Positions 1-5,456 of a stretch of DNA of 6,164 nt are shown here, piece after piece; the first letter of the stretch is position 1, and the number at the start of each line of letters is the position of its first letter. This stretch comes from Gammaproteobacteria bacterium. Lineage in GTDB: Bacteria > Pseudomonadota > Gammaproteobacteria > Pseudomonadales > Pseudohongiellaceae. The position numbers were made by a program, and so were the translations under genes. The stretch is taken from NCBI GenBank assembly GCA_003451715.1, contig DMJN01000036.1, forward strand, positions 1 through 6,164. The letters are read 5' to 3'. The notes under the pieces were generated by a model. That model searched no databases and was not told the DNA's origin. It saw only the letters and a program-made list of their open reading frames with translations.

Positions 1-1
1 G

Positions 2-391
2 AGTTTTACCGTCTCACAGAATACGGGATCAACGCTGACGGATGATTTCGAGGCAGAAGACCAGGATAACCAGAGCGAGGAAACAGAAGCAGAGGAGTTC
101 ACGCTGCTGGATTGGTCTATCGTCCTGGAAGACGCCAATGGAAACAGCGCTCGTCGACTGTTGAGTAGCAGAGAAAGCCTCTATCCGCAAATCAAGGGGA
201 ATACTCTGCTTGCCCAGTACGGTTACAGCGGTGCGCAATCAGAAGCAGTGATGAAATATTATTCCTTCGAGCTGGACGGTTTCGAAGCAGACACGAGTGG
301 CTTCAATCGCAATCGCGTGAGCAGAATCAGCTTTCTATTCGACCAGTCGGAAAGAGGCTCCATTCTTGTGGATGATATAGGGCTACAATAG
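2..391 (+). CDS. C-terminal part of a protein ending in a jelly-roll-like domain (5' end outside window)
   Basis: The frame is open from the left edge, so the true start lies outside the window and only the last 129 residues are visible. Residues 14-32 form a very acidic linker (11 of 19 are Asp or Glu). From about residue 34 the sequence reads like a beta-sandwich: a strand ending LEDANGNSAR, then a final stretch with VSRISFLFDQSERG and the terminus SILVDDIGLQ. The pattern 'I-x-F-x-FD-x-S-x-x-G-x-I-x-x-DDIG' at the very C-terminus is, from memory, typical of galactose-binding/CBM11-like domains appended to secreted or surface hydrolases. The catalytic or main domain is not visible, so no enzyme activity can be assigned. 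TTG at 161 is an in-frame possible internal start but would cut the domain, so I reject it. The coding call is firm; the domain call is tentative. Confidence 0.75.
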   Translation, partial: SFTVSQNTGSTLTDDFEAEDQDNQSEETEAEEFTLLDWSIVLEDANGNSARRLLSSRESLYPQIKGNTLLAQYGYSGAQSEAVMKYYSFELDGFEADTSGFNRNRVSRISFLFDQSERGSILVDDIGLQ

Positions 392-475
392 TTCAGCCTC
401 AGATCAGCTGTTCTGCTTTGCTCGATTGCGGCTCAAAATCACCAGCATTATGCCGCCCTTCAATATTTCAGCACC

Positions 476-494
476 CCCGGATCAATATCCAGGG
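476..494 (+). terminator. Bulged hairpin downstream of the first gene, possible terminator
   Basis: CCCGGAT (476-482) pairs with ATCCaGGG (487-494) around a CAAT loop, giving seven base pairs with one bulged A. An 8-bp palindrome AGCTAGCT follows at 500-507, then a pyrimidine/A-rich stretch (508-520). There is no clean T-run right after the stem, so intrinsic termination is only a guess. The site lies about 85 bp after the stop codon of the upstream gene and before the YdbS-like gene, where a terminator would be expected. The rest of 392-623 holds no convincing gene. Confidence 0.25.
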
Positions 495-623
495 ACGGGA
501 GCTAGCTTCTAATTTCTATTTCGGCTAGTCACATCTTACCGACTTTGTTAGATTCAGCGTCTCCATGTTTGTATACAGGCTCTATTAATTAAGAGCGGTC
601 GACTATTCAAAGAACAATCAACA

Positions 624-1187
624 ATGGACTTTGTCAATTCCCAGGTCTCAGCGCACGAACTGCCGCGATACAGCGGAGTAAGCTATACCCCTCTTGCTGA
701 ACGCGTTGCAAGGGTCAGGCTCGCTGTGGTGGGAATAGTCTATTTCGTGTTATTCCTCGCATTTGTTATACCAATGGTGGTGATCATCCAATTCAATTCC
801 GAGGCCGGAGCATCACTCTTGAGGCCGGTCTCCTTAACGATTTTCTTGATAGTGTTGTTACTCATGGCATTGCTTGCATGGTTCGTATTCGCTTCCACTA
901 GAGCCATCCACTATGCCTTGCGACAGCATGACGTCATCGTGAAATCGGGTGTGTTCTGGAAGCAGGAAGTCATCCAACCCCTGAAAAGAGTCCAGCATGT
1001 GGAAGTGACTCGAGGACCCCTTGATAAACGTTATGGATTGGCGAATGTTAAACTGTTCAGTGCCGGTACCAGTAAGTCTACTTTTAGAATTCCTGGTATT
1101 GAGCATGAACAGGCGGAACAGATAAGACAATTCGTGCTGGATTACCAGGCGGCGTCTTCAGAAGCAACGGAACGATTGCCGGAATAA
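624..1187 (+). CDS. YdbS-like bacterial PH (bPH2/DUF304) domain membrane protein
   Basis: This 187-residue inner-membrane protein has an N-terminal cytoplasmic segment of about 30 residues, two hydrophobic helices (about 33-56 and 69-92) and a C-terminal bPH2 domain (about 95-173). The domain shows the family pattern: HDVIVKSGVFWKQEVIQPLKRVQHVE, split here as a basic 'GVF-x-K' turn (109-113), the 'P-L-K-R-VQHV' strand (119-126), and 'YGLANVKLFSAG' (137-148). The length fits YdbS of Bacillus and its proteobacterial relatives. In that family YdbS is normally followed by YdbT, as here, and the two are thought to act together in the membrane, but their biochemical role is not settled. ATG 624 is the only usual start after the in-frame TAG at 549-551. 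Its ribosome-binding site is weak (only an AAAGAA-like stretch). It ends 27 bp before the likely beginning of the next gene, so co-transcription is very likely. Confidence 0.88.
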   Translation: MDFVNSQVSAHELPRYSGVSYTPLAERVARVRLAVVGIVYFVLFLAFVIPMVVIIQFNSEAGASLLRPVSLTIFLIVLLLMALLAWFVFASTRAIHYALRQHDVIVKSGVFWKQEVIQPLKRVQHVEVTRGPLDKRYGLANVKLFSAGTSKSTFRIPGIEHEQAEQIRQFVLDYQAASSEATERLPE

Positions 1188-1202
1188 CTAAAGACTGCAT
1201 GA

Positions 1203-1208
1203 AAGGGG
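1203..1208 (+). promoter_or_regulatory. Shine-Dalgarno sequence that places the YdbT-like start near 1215
   Basis: AAGGGG is the strongest ribosome-binding signal between the two bPH2 genes. It lies six bases before codon 1215-1217 (ATC) and about 60 bases before the first conventional in-frame start (GTG 1269), which has no good Shine-Dalgarno of its own. The spacing is ideal for initiation at 1215, supporting a longer N-terminus than a standard gene caller would give. Confidence 0.55.
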
Positions 1209-1268
1209 TGTACTATCGACGCTGAAACAAAAACCGAACAGCCCTGGCAGAAGCTGTCTATATGGTCG

Positions 1269-2753
1269 GTGGCGCATTTTATGGTTAAGGGAGTCAGACA
1301 GTCATTTTATGCGCTCCTGGGCCTGTTGACTGTTAATGTATCAATGGATGATAACAATCAGTTCAACTTCTTTTTTGTCGCACTGCTTGTACTGGCGGTG
1401 ATTATCGTTGCAGGTGCGATTCTGAGATGCTGGTTTTACCGATACCAGCTCATGGAAGACGGTATTCAAATAAGACAGGGCGTTTTCTTTAAAAGGCATT
1501 TGAATCTCAAATTCAAACGCGTCCAAAATGTAAACATCAACCACCCTTTCTATTTCAGACCTCTTGGCTTAGTCACTCTGAAAATTGATGGTGCAGGATC
1601 CAAGAGAGAAGAGGTTCATATTGCCGCTCTAGATCTTGATGCTGCCAGAGCGATTCGGCAGACGATCCAGCTGAAGAAAGGCCAGGTCGGTTTGTCAGAC
1701 AATACCAGCGATTCTCTGCCAGGCAATGAGGCGAGCCCTGGTGGCGATGGCAGCCATGGCGAAGGTGAGAAATTTTATACTCGATCCTTTGCTGACCTGG
1801 TTATTCATGGCCTGACCAATAACCGGGCATGGATAGTCGTTGGCGGTATCGCCGGTTTCCTGTTGTCCACGCCTTTCTCTGTTTCCGATGCCATCGAGCT
1901 TCTGCAGGGATATGTAGGATCGGTGATCAGTAATGAGAGCATCACCTATACGGTTATGCTGTTTACTCTGTCATTCGTCCTTGCAGTAGCGCTCACAGCA
2001 TTGCTCTCTGTGCTGGGCTCTATCGTCACCTACTACGGATTCACACTGTACAGGTCTGACAAGTCCTTGATGGTGCATCGCGGGCTTATCAACAAGCAGG
2101 AAATCAACATGCAGAAATCCCGCGTACAGTCCATATATTTTCGCCAGGACTGGTTGGACCTCTACCTGCGCCGTGTCAACGTCATCTTTGAACAGATCAC
2201 GCACACGGAACATGATTTCGAAGGCGGGGAAAACAGCAAAAAAATTCTGGTGCCGTCTGCCCGGGTATGGGAGCGCAGTGAATTGGCGCAGGAAATTTTC
2301 GAGCTACCGGACATTGCAACGCTGGAGTTTCAGCCCATCAGCAAACGTCATTTCTACAAACATGCCATCATCTGGTCGATTCTCTACTTATTCATTGCAA
2401 CCGTGGCTGACATGACGGATGGGTTTAATCCAGTGATCATCGCAGCAATCTGGGTGCCGCACGTTTTCCTGATGTACATGCACTGGCTGCGGGCGGGATT
2501 GGTGCTGGTGGGTGACTACGTAGTTGTGCGTAGAGGAATTATCGGTATCGACTATATTGTCTTCCCGGCTTACAAATTACAGGCTGTGGATCACGTGCAG
2601 TCACTGCTGATGAAGCGCCGTAAGCTCACCAACATCGTCTTTCACACGGCTTCCAGAACAGCCAGAGTTGCCTATTTGCCAACTCAATTCGTGAAAGAGA
2701 TACTCGACTACTGCGTGTACTCCGTGGAAGCCAATAGCCGATCATGGATGTGA
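1269..2753 (+). CDS. YdbT-like membrane protein with three bPH2 (DUF304) domains; N-terminus probably begins near 1215
   Basis: Counting from GTG 1269 the protein has 494 residues: a hydrophobic N-terminus (about 8-24), a strong helix (33-56), bPH2 domain 1 (about 58-134), a Gly/Ser/Asp-rich linker (about 138-168), two helices (about 187-203 and 225-254), bPH2 domain 2 (about 256-345, with LMVHRGLINKQEINMQKSRV), two more helices (about 365-380 and 388-405) and bPH2 domain 3 (about 408-484, with VVVRRGIIGIDYIVFPAYK). This alternation of helix pairs and bPH2 domains is the YdbT architecture; the function is membrane-associated but unsettled. The frame stays open upstream to TGA 1200-1202. It encodes PWQKLSIWSVAHFMVKGVRQ across the GTG, matching the usual N-terminal 'rLSPw...' family motif, so GTG 1269 is probably internal. 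The gene ends in tandem in-frame stops (TGA TAG). It is the second gene of the YdbS-YdbT pair. Confidence 0.88.
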   Translation: MAHFMVKGVRQSFYALLGLLTVNVSMDDNNQFNFFFVALLVLAVIIVAGAILRCWFYRYQLMEDGIQIRQGVFFKRHLNLKFKRVQNVNINHPFYFRPLGLVTLKIDGAGSKREEVHIAALDLDAARAIRQTIQLKKGQVGLSDNTSDSLPGNEASPGGDGSHGEGEKFYTRSFADLVIHGLTNNRAWIVVGGIAGFLLSTPFSVSDAIELLQGYVGSVISNESITYTVMLFTLSFVLAVALTALLSVLGSIVTYYGFTLYRSDKSLMVHRGLINKQEINMQKSRVQSIYFRQDWLDLYLRRVNVIFEQITHTEHDFEGGENSKKILVPSARVWERSELAQEIFELPDIATLEFQPISKRHFYKHAIIWSILYLFIATVADMTDGFNPVIIAAIWVPHVFLMYMHWLRAGLVLVGDYVVVRRGIIGIDYIVFPAYKLQAVDHVQSLLMKRRKLTNIVFHTASRTARVAYLPTQFVKEILDYCVYSVEANSRSWM

Positions 2754-2769
2754 TAGTTCAGAGTAAGTC

Positions 2770-2798
2770 TTGGACACCCACCAATTCGGGCTAACGAA
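2770..2798 (+). repeat. Direct repeat copy 1 (29 bp) in convergent intergenic region
   Basis: This unit begins TTGGACACC and ends GCTAACGAA. It matches copy 2 at 23 of 29 positions without gaps; both ends (nine bases each) are identical and the middle has diverged. It lies just after the stop of the YdbT-like gene. The conserved ends and variable centre suggest a protein-binding half-site pair or the terminal repeat of a lost mobile element. Confidence 0.6.
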
Positions 2799-2811
2799 TC
2801 CAGTTGAAATA

Positions 2812-2840
2812 TTGGACACCTACAATTGGGAGCTAACGAA
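2812..2840 (+). repeat. Direct repeat copy 2 (29 bp)
   Basis: This is the same unit as the copy starting 42 bp upstream, with identical nine-base ends TTGGACACC and GCTAACGAA. The 42-bp period is close to four helical turns, which would place both units on one face of the DNA. Its right end also forms the left arm of an inverted repeat with the following copy. Confidence 0.6.
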
Positions 2841-2848
2841 ATCAATAA

Positions 2849-2874
2849 GTTAGCCAACTATTTTGTCTGTCCAA
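2849..2874 (-). repeat. Related inverted copy of the intergenic repeat
   Basis: Read on the minus strand this unit starts TTGGACA and ends GCTAAC, the same outer motifs as the two direct copies, with a diverged centre of similar length. GCTAAC (2832-2837) and GTTAGC (2849-2854) form a perfect 6-bp inverted repeat around 11 bases, and TTGGACA (2812-2818) and TGTCCAA (2868-2874) form the outer arms. The whole 2812-2874 segment is therefore an imperfect palindrome between two convergent operons. It has no T-run, so a terminator role is possible but unproven. Confidence 0.45.
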
Positions 2875-2917
2875 TCTTAAGCTTCTGGGCAATCGGCCAG
2901 GCCGGTTGGCCCAAGCA

Positions 2918-3532
2918 CTAAAGCGAGGCTTGTCTGGTAATCTCCGCTTCGACATCCCGCAGTCTGTCCTTACCGAAGTAGATCTCATCGCCTACGTAGA
3001 AAGTTGGCGAGCCAAAGGTGCCGCGTTCAACCGAGGCAGTGGTGTTGTCTATCAGTTCCTGTTTGATTTCGGGAAGCTGGGTGCCGGCGATAATCTCATC
3101 TGCTGGCAGCTCGGCGTCCTGTAATGCCTGGGCTATCACTTCCGCATCCGCCATATTTAGTCCCTGCTCCCACATGCATTGGTATATCGTGTCGATGTAC
3201 TCTTTGTAGAAGCCGTGGTGCTTTGCGTAGATAGCCCCGCGCATGATGTGCAAGGTGTTCACCGGGAAGTGGGGATTCATCTGAAATTTGTCGATTCTAT
3301 GTTGCTTGATAAATCGTTGTGTTTCCAGCGCGTTATATTCGGGCTTATTCTTAATGCCGGCAAACTGTTCCATAGGAGATTTGTTATTGGTGGTCTTGAA
3401 TACACCACCTAAGAGAATCGGTATGTAGTCAAACTTCACACCAGTACGTGCCTCAATATCGGGGATTACCTGATGGCAGAAGTAGGTGTTGGGGCTGGCG
3501 AAATCGAAATGGAATTCTACTCTTACAGTCAT
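2918..3532 (-). CDS. DsbA/thioredoxin-fold 2-hydroxychromene-2-carboxylate isomerase (GST-kappa-like) family protein
   Basis: This 204-residue cytoplasmic protein matches the usual length of the HCCA isomerase/GST-kappa branch of the DsbA family. The N-terminal thioredoxin half starts VEFHFDFASPNTYF, where Ser13 sits at the position of the catalytic Ser in GST-kappa and HCCA isomerase; there is no CxxC, so it is not a disulfide oxidase. Other family marks are LLGGVFKTTNNKSP (40-53), NPHFPVNT (86-93) and the C-terminal ERGTFGSPTFYVG (169-181) with the cis-Pro loop at Pro176, followed by IYFGKDRL. Family members use glutathione to isomerise chromene carboxylates in naphthalene breakdown or conjugate other substrates; the substrate here is unknown. 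An AGGT Shine-Dalgarno lies six bases before the ATG. It begins 12 bp after the SDR stop codon, so it is the last gene of the minus-strand operon. Confidence 0.9.
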   Translation of the reverse strand: MTVRVEFHFDFASPNTYFCHQVIPDIEARTGVKFDYIPILLGGVFKTTNNKSPMEQFAGIKNKPEYNALETQRFIKQHRIDKFQMNPHFPVNTLHIMRGAIYAKHHGFYKEYIDTIYQCMWEQGLNMADAEVIAQALQDAELPADEIIAGTQLPEIKQELIDNTTASVERGTFGSPTFYVGDEIYFGKDRLRDVEAEITRQASL

Positions 3533-3544
3533 ATCATTACCTGA

Positions 3545-4279
3545 TTAAAATTTTTCGGCGAAGGGCCGTAGATCCAACTCGTGTGTCCAGGCGTCGCGTT
3601 CTTGATTGTGCAGATACCAGTAGGCTTCACCCACCGATTTTGGATTCATGAGTGTGTTCTCCGGCAATTTTTCCGGGTCGATGCCGCGATCCTGGTAGCG
3701 ATCACGTACAAATTGGGTGTTTACACCGGCATCGATTATCAGATGCGCCACGTGTATGCCCTCCGGTCCCAATTCACGCGCCAGGCTCTGGGCCAGGCCG
3801 CGTAGTGCAAACTTGGCGCTGGCAAAGGCTGCGTATCCACTGCCACCCCGCATGCTGGCGGTGGCACCGGTGAACAGGATTGATCCCCTGCCTCTTGGCA
3901 CCATGTACTTGGCGGCTTCCCGGCCGGTCAGGAAGCCGGTCAGACAAGCCATCAACCACACCTTGTAGAAAACTCGGTGGGTTGTTTCCCGGATTGGAAA
4001 GTTAACATTGCCACCGGGATTGGAAATTACCACTTCCAACGGCCCTATATCTTTCTCGATGGTGGCGAAGCGCTCCTCGATCTGGGTTTCCTCCCTGGCA
4101 TCCAGCGTGTAGGCATAGGCGTTGCCGCCGGCAGCGGTGATTTCCTTCACCAGTCCCTCAGATTTCTCGCCGTTGCGGCGTCCAAGACATACTGTATACC
4201 CGCCCTCGGCAAAGCGGCGTGCGATGGCGGCACCGATGTAATCACCTGCACCGACAACCAGACAAACTTTCTCAGACAT
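3545..4279 (-). CDS. SDR-family (Rossmann-fold) oxidoreductase-like protein with a non-canonical active site
   Basis: I take ATG 4279 as the start, giving 244 residues and the usual SDR opening EKVCLVVGAGDYIG, with the dinucleotide-binding glycines at 10-16. A GTG at 4303 would add eight residues, but they overlap a 13-bp palindrome and are not SDR-like. Residues 54-64 (AYTLDAREE) form the adenine-contact region, SNPGGN (86-91) replaces the usual NNAG, and GYAAFASAKFALRG (148-161) is the active-site helix. There the catalytic Lys is kept (156), but the residue four before it is Phe152 instead of Tyr. By alignment, the catalytic Ser and Asn positions also look replaced (Ala139, Cys112). I recall an SDR subgroup with this AAFA-AK pattern, so it is probably a real family rather than a damaged gene. 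NAD(P) binding is likely; redox activity is uncertain. GGAG sits only two bases before the ATG, an unusually close ribosome site. Confidence 0.88.
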   Translation of the reverse strand: MSEKVCLVVGAGDYIGAAIARRFAEGGYTVCLGRRNGEKSEGLVKEITAAGGNAYAYTLDAREETQIEERFATIEKDIGPLEVVISNPGGNVNFPIRETTHRVFYKVWLMACLTGFLTGREAAKYMVPRGRGSILFTGATASMRGGSGYAAFASAKFALRGLAQSLARELGPEGIHVAHLIIDAGVNTQFVRDRYQDRGIDPEKLPENTLMNPKSVGEAYWYLHNQERDAWTHELDLRPFAEKF

Positions 4280-4291
4280 AACTCCAGCCCC

Positions 4292-4304
4292 GGTGCCTGG
4301 CACC
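4292..4304. repeat. 13-bp perfect palindrome just upstream of the SDR gene
   Basis: GGTGCCTGGCACC has two perfect 6-bp arms around one central base. It lies 12 bases upstream of the chosen SDR start, so an RNA hairpin here would neighbour the ribosome-binding region. It could be a single REP-like repeat, an operator or an mRNA structure. Only one copy is present in this window. Confidence 0.5.
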
Positions 4305-4320
4305 TGTGTTGTAGCGTGAG

Positions 4321-4336
4321 CGCGGCGGCGCCCGCG
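4321..4336 (-). other. GC-rich hairpin between the NHL and SDR genes
   Basis: CGCGG and CCGCG arms pair around six bases within a run made only of G and C, right after the stop codon of the NHL gene. No T-run follows in the transcribed direction, so it is not a standard intrinsic terminator. It may stabilise or separate the upstream message from the SDR-isomerase part of the transcript. Confidence 0.35.
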
Positions 4337-4338
4337 TG

Positions 4339-5373
4339 CTAATTTCTGACGTGTTTGGTGACCTTCCGATCACCGACTGATGCGCCCCAGATTACCCCAT
4401 TGTCATCCACCGAGATGCCTTCCGGAAAGCTGGTACCGCCCTGCGGATTGGGATCGGGAATGAAGTCTGTCACTATGCCATCGAGGGTACCCACGTAAAT
4501 TCCCCGGTGCCAACCCGGATTGTAACCGTATCCTCCCTCGATCTGGCGTGATTCTGAGTCGACGACATAGAGCATGTCATTGTGGATTCGCACACCACTG
4601 GGCCGGCCAAAATGCTCCCAGATGGCCAGCAATTCGCCTTCGGGAGAAAGTATCTGCAGGCGGTTGTTGGTACGGTCTCCGACGTAGATTCTACCCTGTG
4701 AGTCTACAGCCAGGGAGTGGGGGCATTCGAACTGCAGCGGACCTGTGCCCTTTTCACCCCAGGCTTCGATGAACTCGCCGTCCGCGGTGAGGTGCACGAT
4801 GCGTCGATTCGATTCCGGATTAATGTGTCCGTCGGCGATATAGAGTGTGCCATCGGGTCCGATGGCCAGGTCCGAGGGCTCGTTAAACAGGTTGGGGCCG
4901 TCGCCGCGAATACCTGGCTGGCCCAGCTCAATCAGAATTTCACCCTGCTGATTGAACTTGAATATCTGATTGCCCTTCACGCCGTCTTCGACACCGGCGT
5001 CCACTACCCAGATATTGTCTTCATCATCGACGATGATGCCATGGGGGAAAACAAACATGCCGGCACCGAAGCTGGTGAGCGGTTCGCCTTCCGGGCTGAA
5101 TTTGATGATGGGATCCACATCGGATCCAGAGCAGCTATTGGCGCCACAACGCTCAAAAACCCAGATGTTCCCGCCGGAATCGATATCCACGGCATTACCC
5201 GAACCCATGACGCGCCCGTCCGGCATATTGACCAGGTTTTCGAAGCTCGTGTAGTTATTGGGGATGTCCTGCAGCAACGTGTTCTGCTGGGCAAGACTCA
5301 GGTTGTTGATTAATCCACACAACAGGAACAGGACGATCTTGCTGCTATTTTTACTCAAGTAATCACCGTACAT
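4339..5373 (-). CDS. Secreted NHL-repeat beta-propeller related to peptidyl-alpha-hydroxyglycine alpha-amidating lyase (PAL)
   Basis: This 344-residue protein has a signal peptide: a Lys-containing start, a hydrophobic core (about 13-27) and probable cleavage after LSLA near residue 28, so it is exported. The rest is a run of NHL blades, marked by 'D-x-x-GNIWV-x-D/E' and 'G-x-x-x-x-x-x-WG-x-x-GTGPLQF-x-x-PHS' units. Compared from memory with the rat PAL catalytic core, Arg75 (VFERCG), His111 (FPHG), His219 (CPHS) and Arg234 (GDRTNNR) match functional Arg and zinc-His positions. The third zinc His is Glu318 (FPEG) and the catalytic Tyr (SDGYCNSR in rat) is His183 (ADGHINPESNR). It may therefore bind metal differently, have another lyase-type activity, or be only a binding scaffold. 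Cys76 and Cys81 could form a disulfide. A GAGG Shine-Dalgarno lies about eight bases before the ATG. It is first in the operon with the SDR and the isomerase. Confidence 0.88.
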   Translation of the reverse strand: MYGDYLSKNSSKIVLFLLCGLINNLSLAQQNTLLQDIPNNYTSFENLVNMPDGRVMGSGNAVDIDSGGNIWVFERCGANSCSGSDVDPIIKFSPEGEPLTSFGAGMFVFPHGIIVDDEDNIWVVDAGVEDGVKGNQIFKFNQQGEILIELGQPGIRGDGPNLFNEPSDLAIGPDGTLYIADGHINPESNRRIVHLTADGEFIEAWGEKGTGPLQFECPHSLAVDSQGRIYVGDRTNNRLQILSPEGELLAIWEHFGRPSGVRIHNDMLYVVDSESRQIEGGYGYNPGWHRGIYVGTLDGIVTDFIPDPNPQGGTSFPEGISVDDNGVIWGASVGDRKVTKHVRN

Positions 5374-5405
5374 ACTCCGATCCTCAAAGTGCTCGATGGG
5401 GAATC

Positions 5406-5435
5406 ACTATACATACCACAGCGTGGGCGTGTAAC
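5406..5435 (-). promoter_or_regulatory. Candidate sigma-70 promoter for the NHL-SDR-isomerase operon
   Basis: On the minus strand GTTACA (4 of 6 to the -35 consensus) and TATAGT (5 of 6 to the -10) are separated by 18 bases. The -10 lies about 33 bp upstream of the NHL start codon, leaving room for a short leader with the Shine-Dalgarno. The -35 box is also one arm of a palindrome, which fits regulated transcription. This is a pattern match only. Confidence 0.35.
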
Positions 5436-5452
5436 AAAGTTAGAAAGTTACA
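5430..5452. promoter_or_regulatory. Inverted repeat TGTAAC-N11-GTTACA, possible operator
   Basis: Two perfect 6-bp arms flank an 11-base A/T-rich centre just after the stop codon of the barrel gene and upstream of the NHL gene. One arm coincides with the candidate -35 box, so a bound repressor would block RNA polymerase. A weak transcript hairpin at the end of the barrel gene is an alternative, but the stem is short and lacks a T-run. Confidence 0.35.
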
Positions 5453-5456
5453 GCGA

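Noticed and set aside
545..577. Possible promoter TTGTTA...TATACA before the YdbS-like gene
   Set aside because: The spacer is 21 bp, too long for a sigma-70 promoter, and other -35 choices match poorly. A promoter is expected in this gap but I cannot place it.
858..1130. Minus-strand frame inside the YdbS-like gene
   Set aside because: It is fully antisense to a gene with two membrane helices and a bPH2 domain and has no supporting motif.
386..2762. Shared ATAGTTCAG just after the stop codons of the first gene and the YdbT-like gene
   Set aside because: A nine-base match with no flanking similarity is easily due to chance.
2895..2911. GGCCA/TGGCC hairpin after the isomerase gene as a terminator
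   Set aside because: The stem is only five base pairs with a seven-base loop and no T-run follows on either strand.
2906..4342. Several plus-strand open frames opposite the isomerase and SDR genes
   Set aside because: They lie antisense to two proteins with clear family motifs, have no family-like motifs or good ribosome sites, and are shadows of the minus-strand coding.
4717..5313. A 198-codon plus-strand open frame opposite the NHL gene
   Set aside because: The minus-strand frame has a signal peptide and repeated NHL motifs; the plus-strand translation shows no recognisable fold and mirrors the propeller codons.
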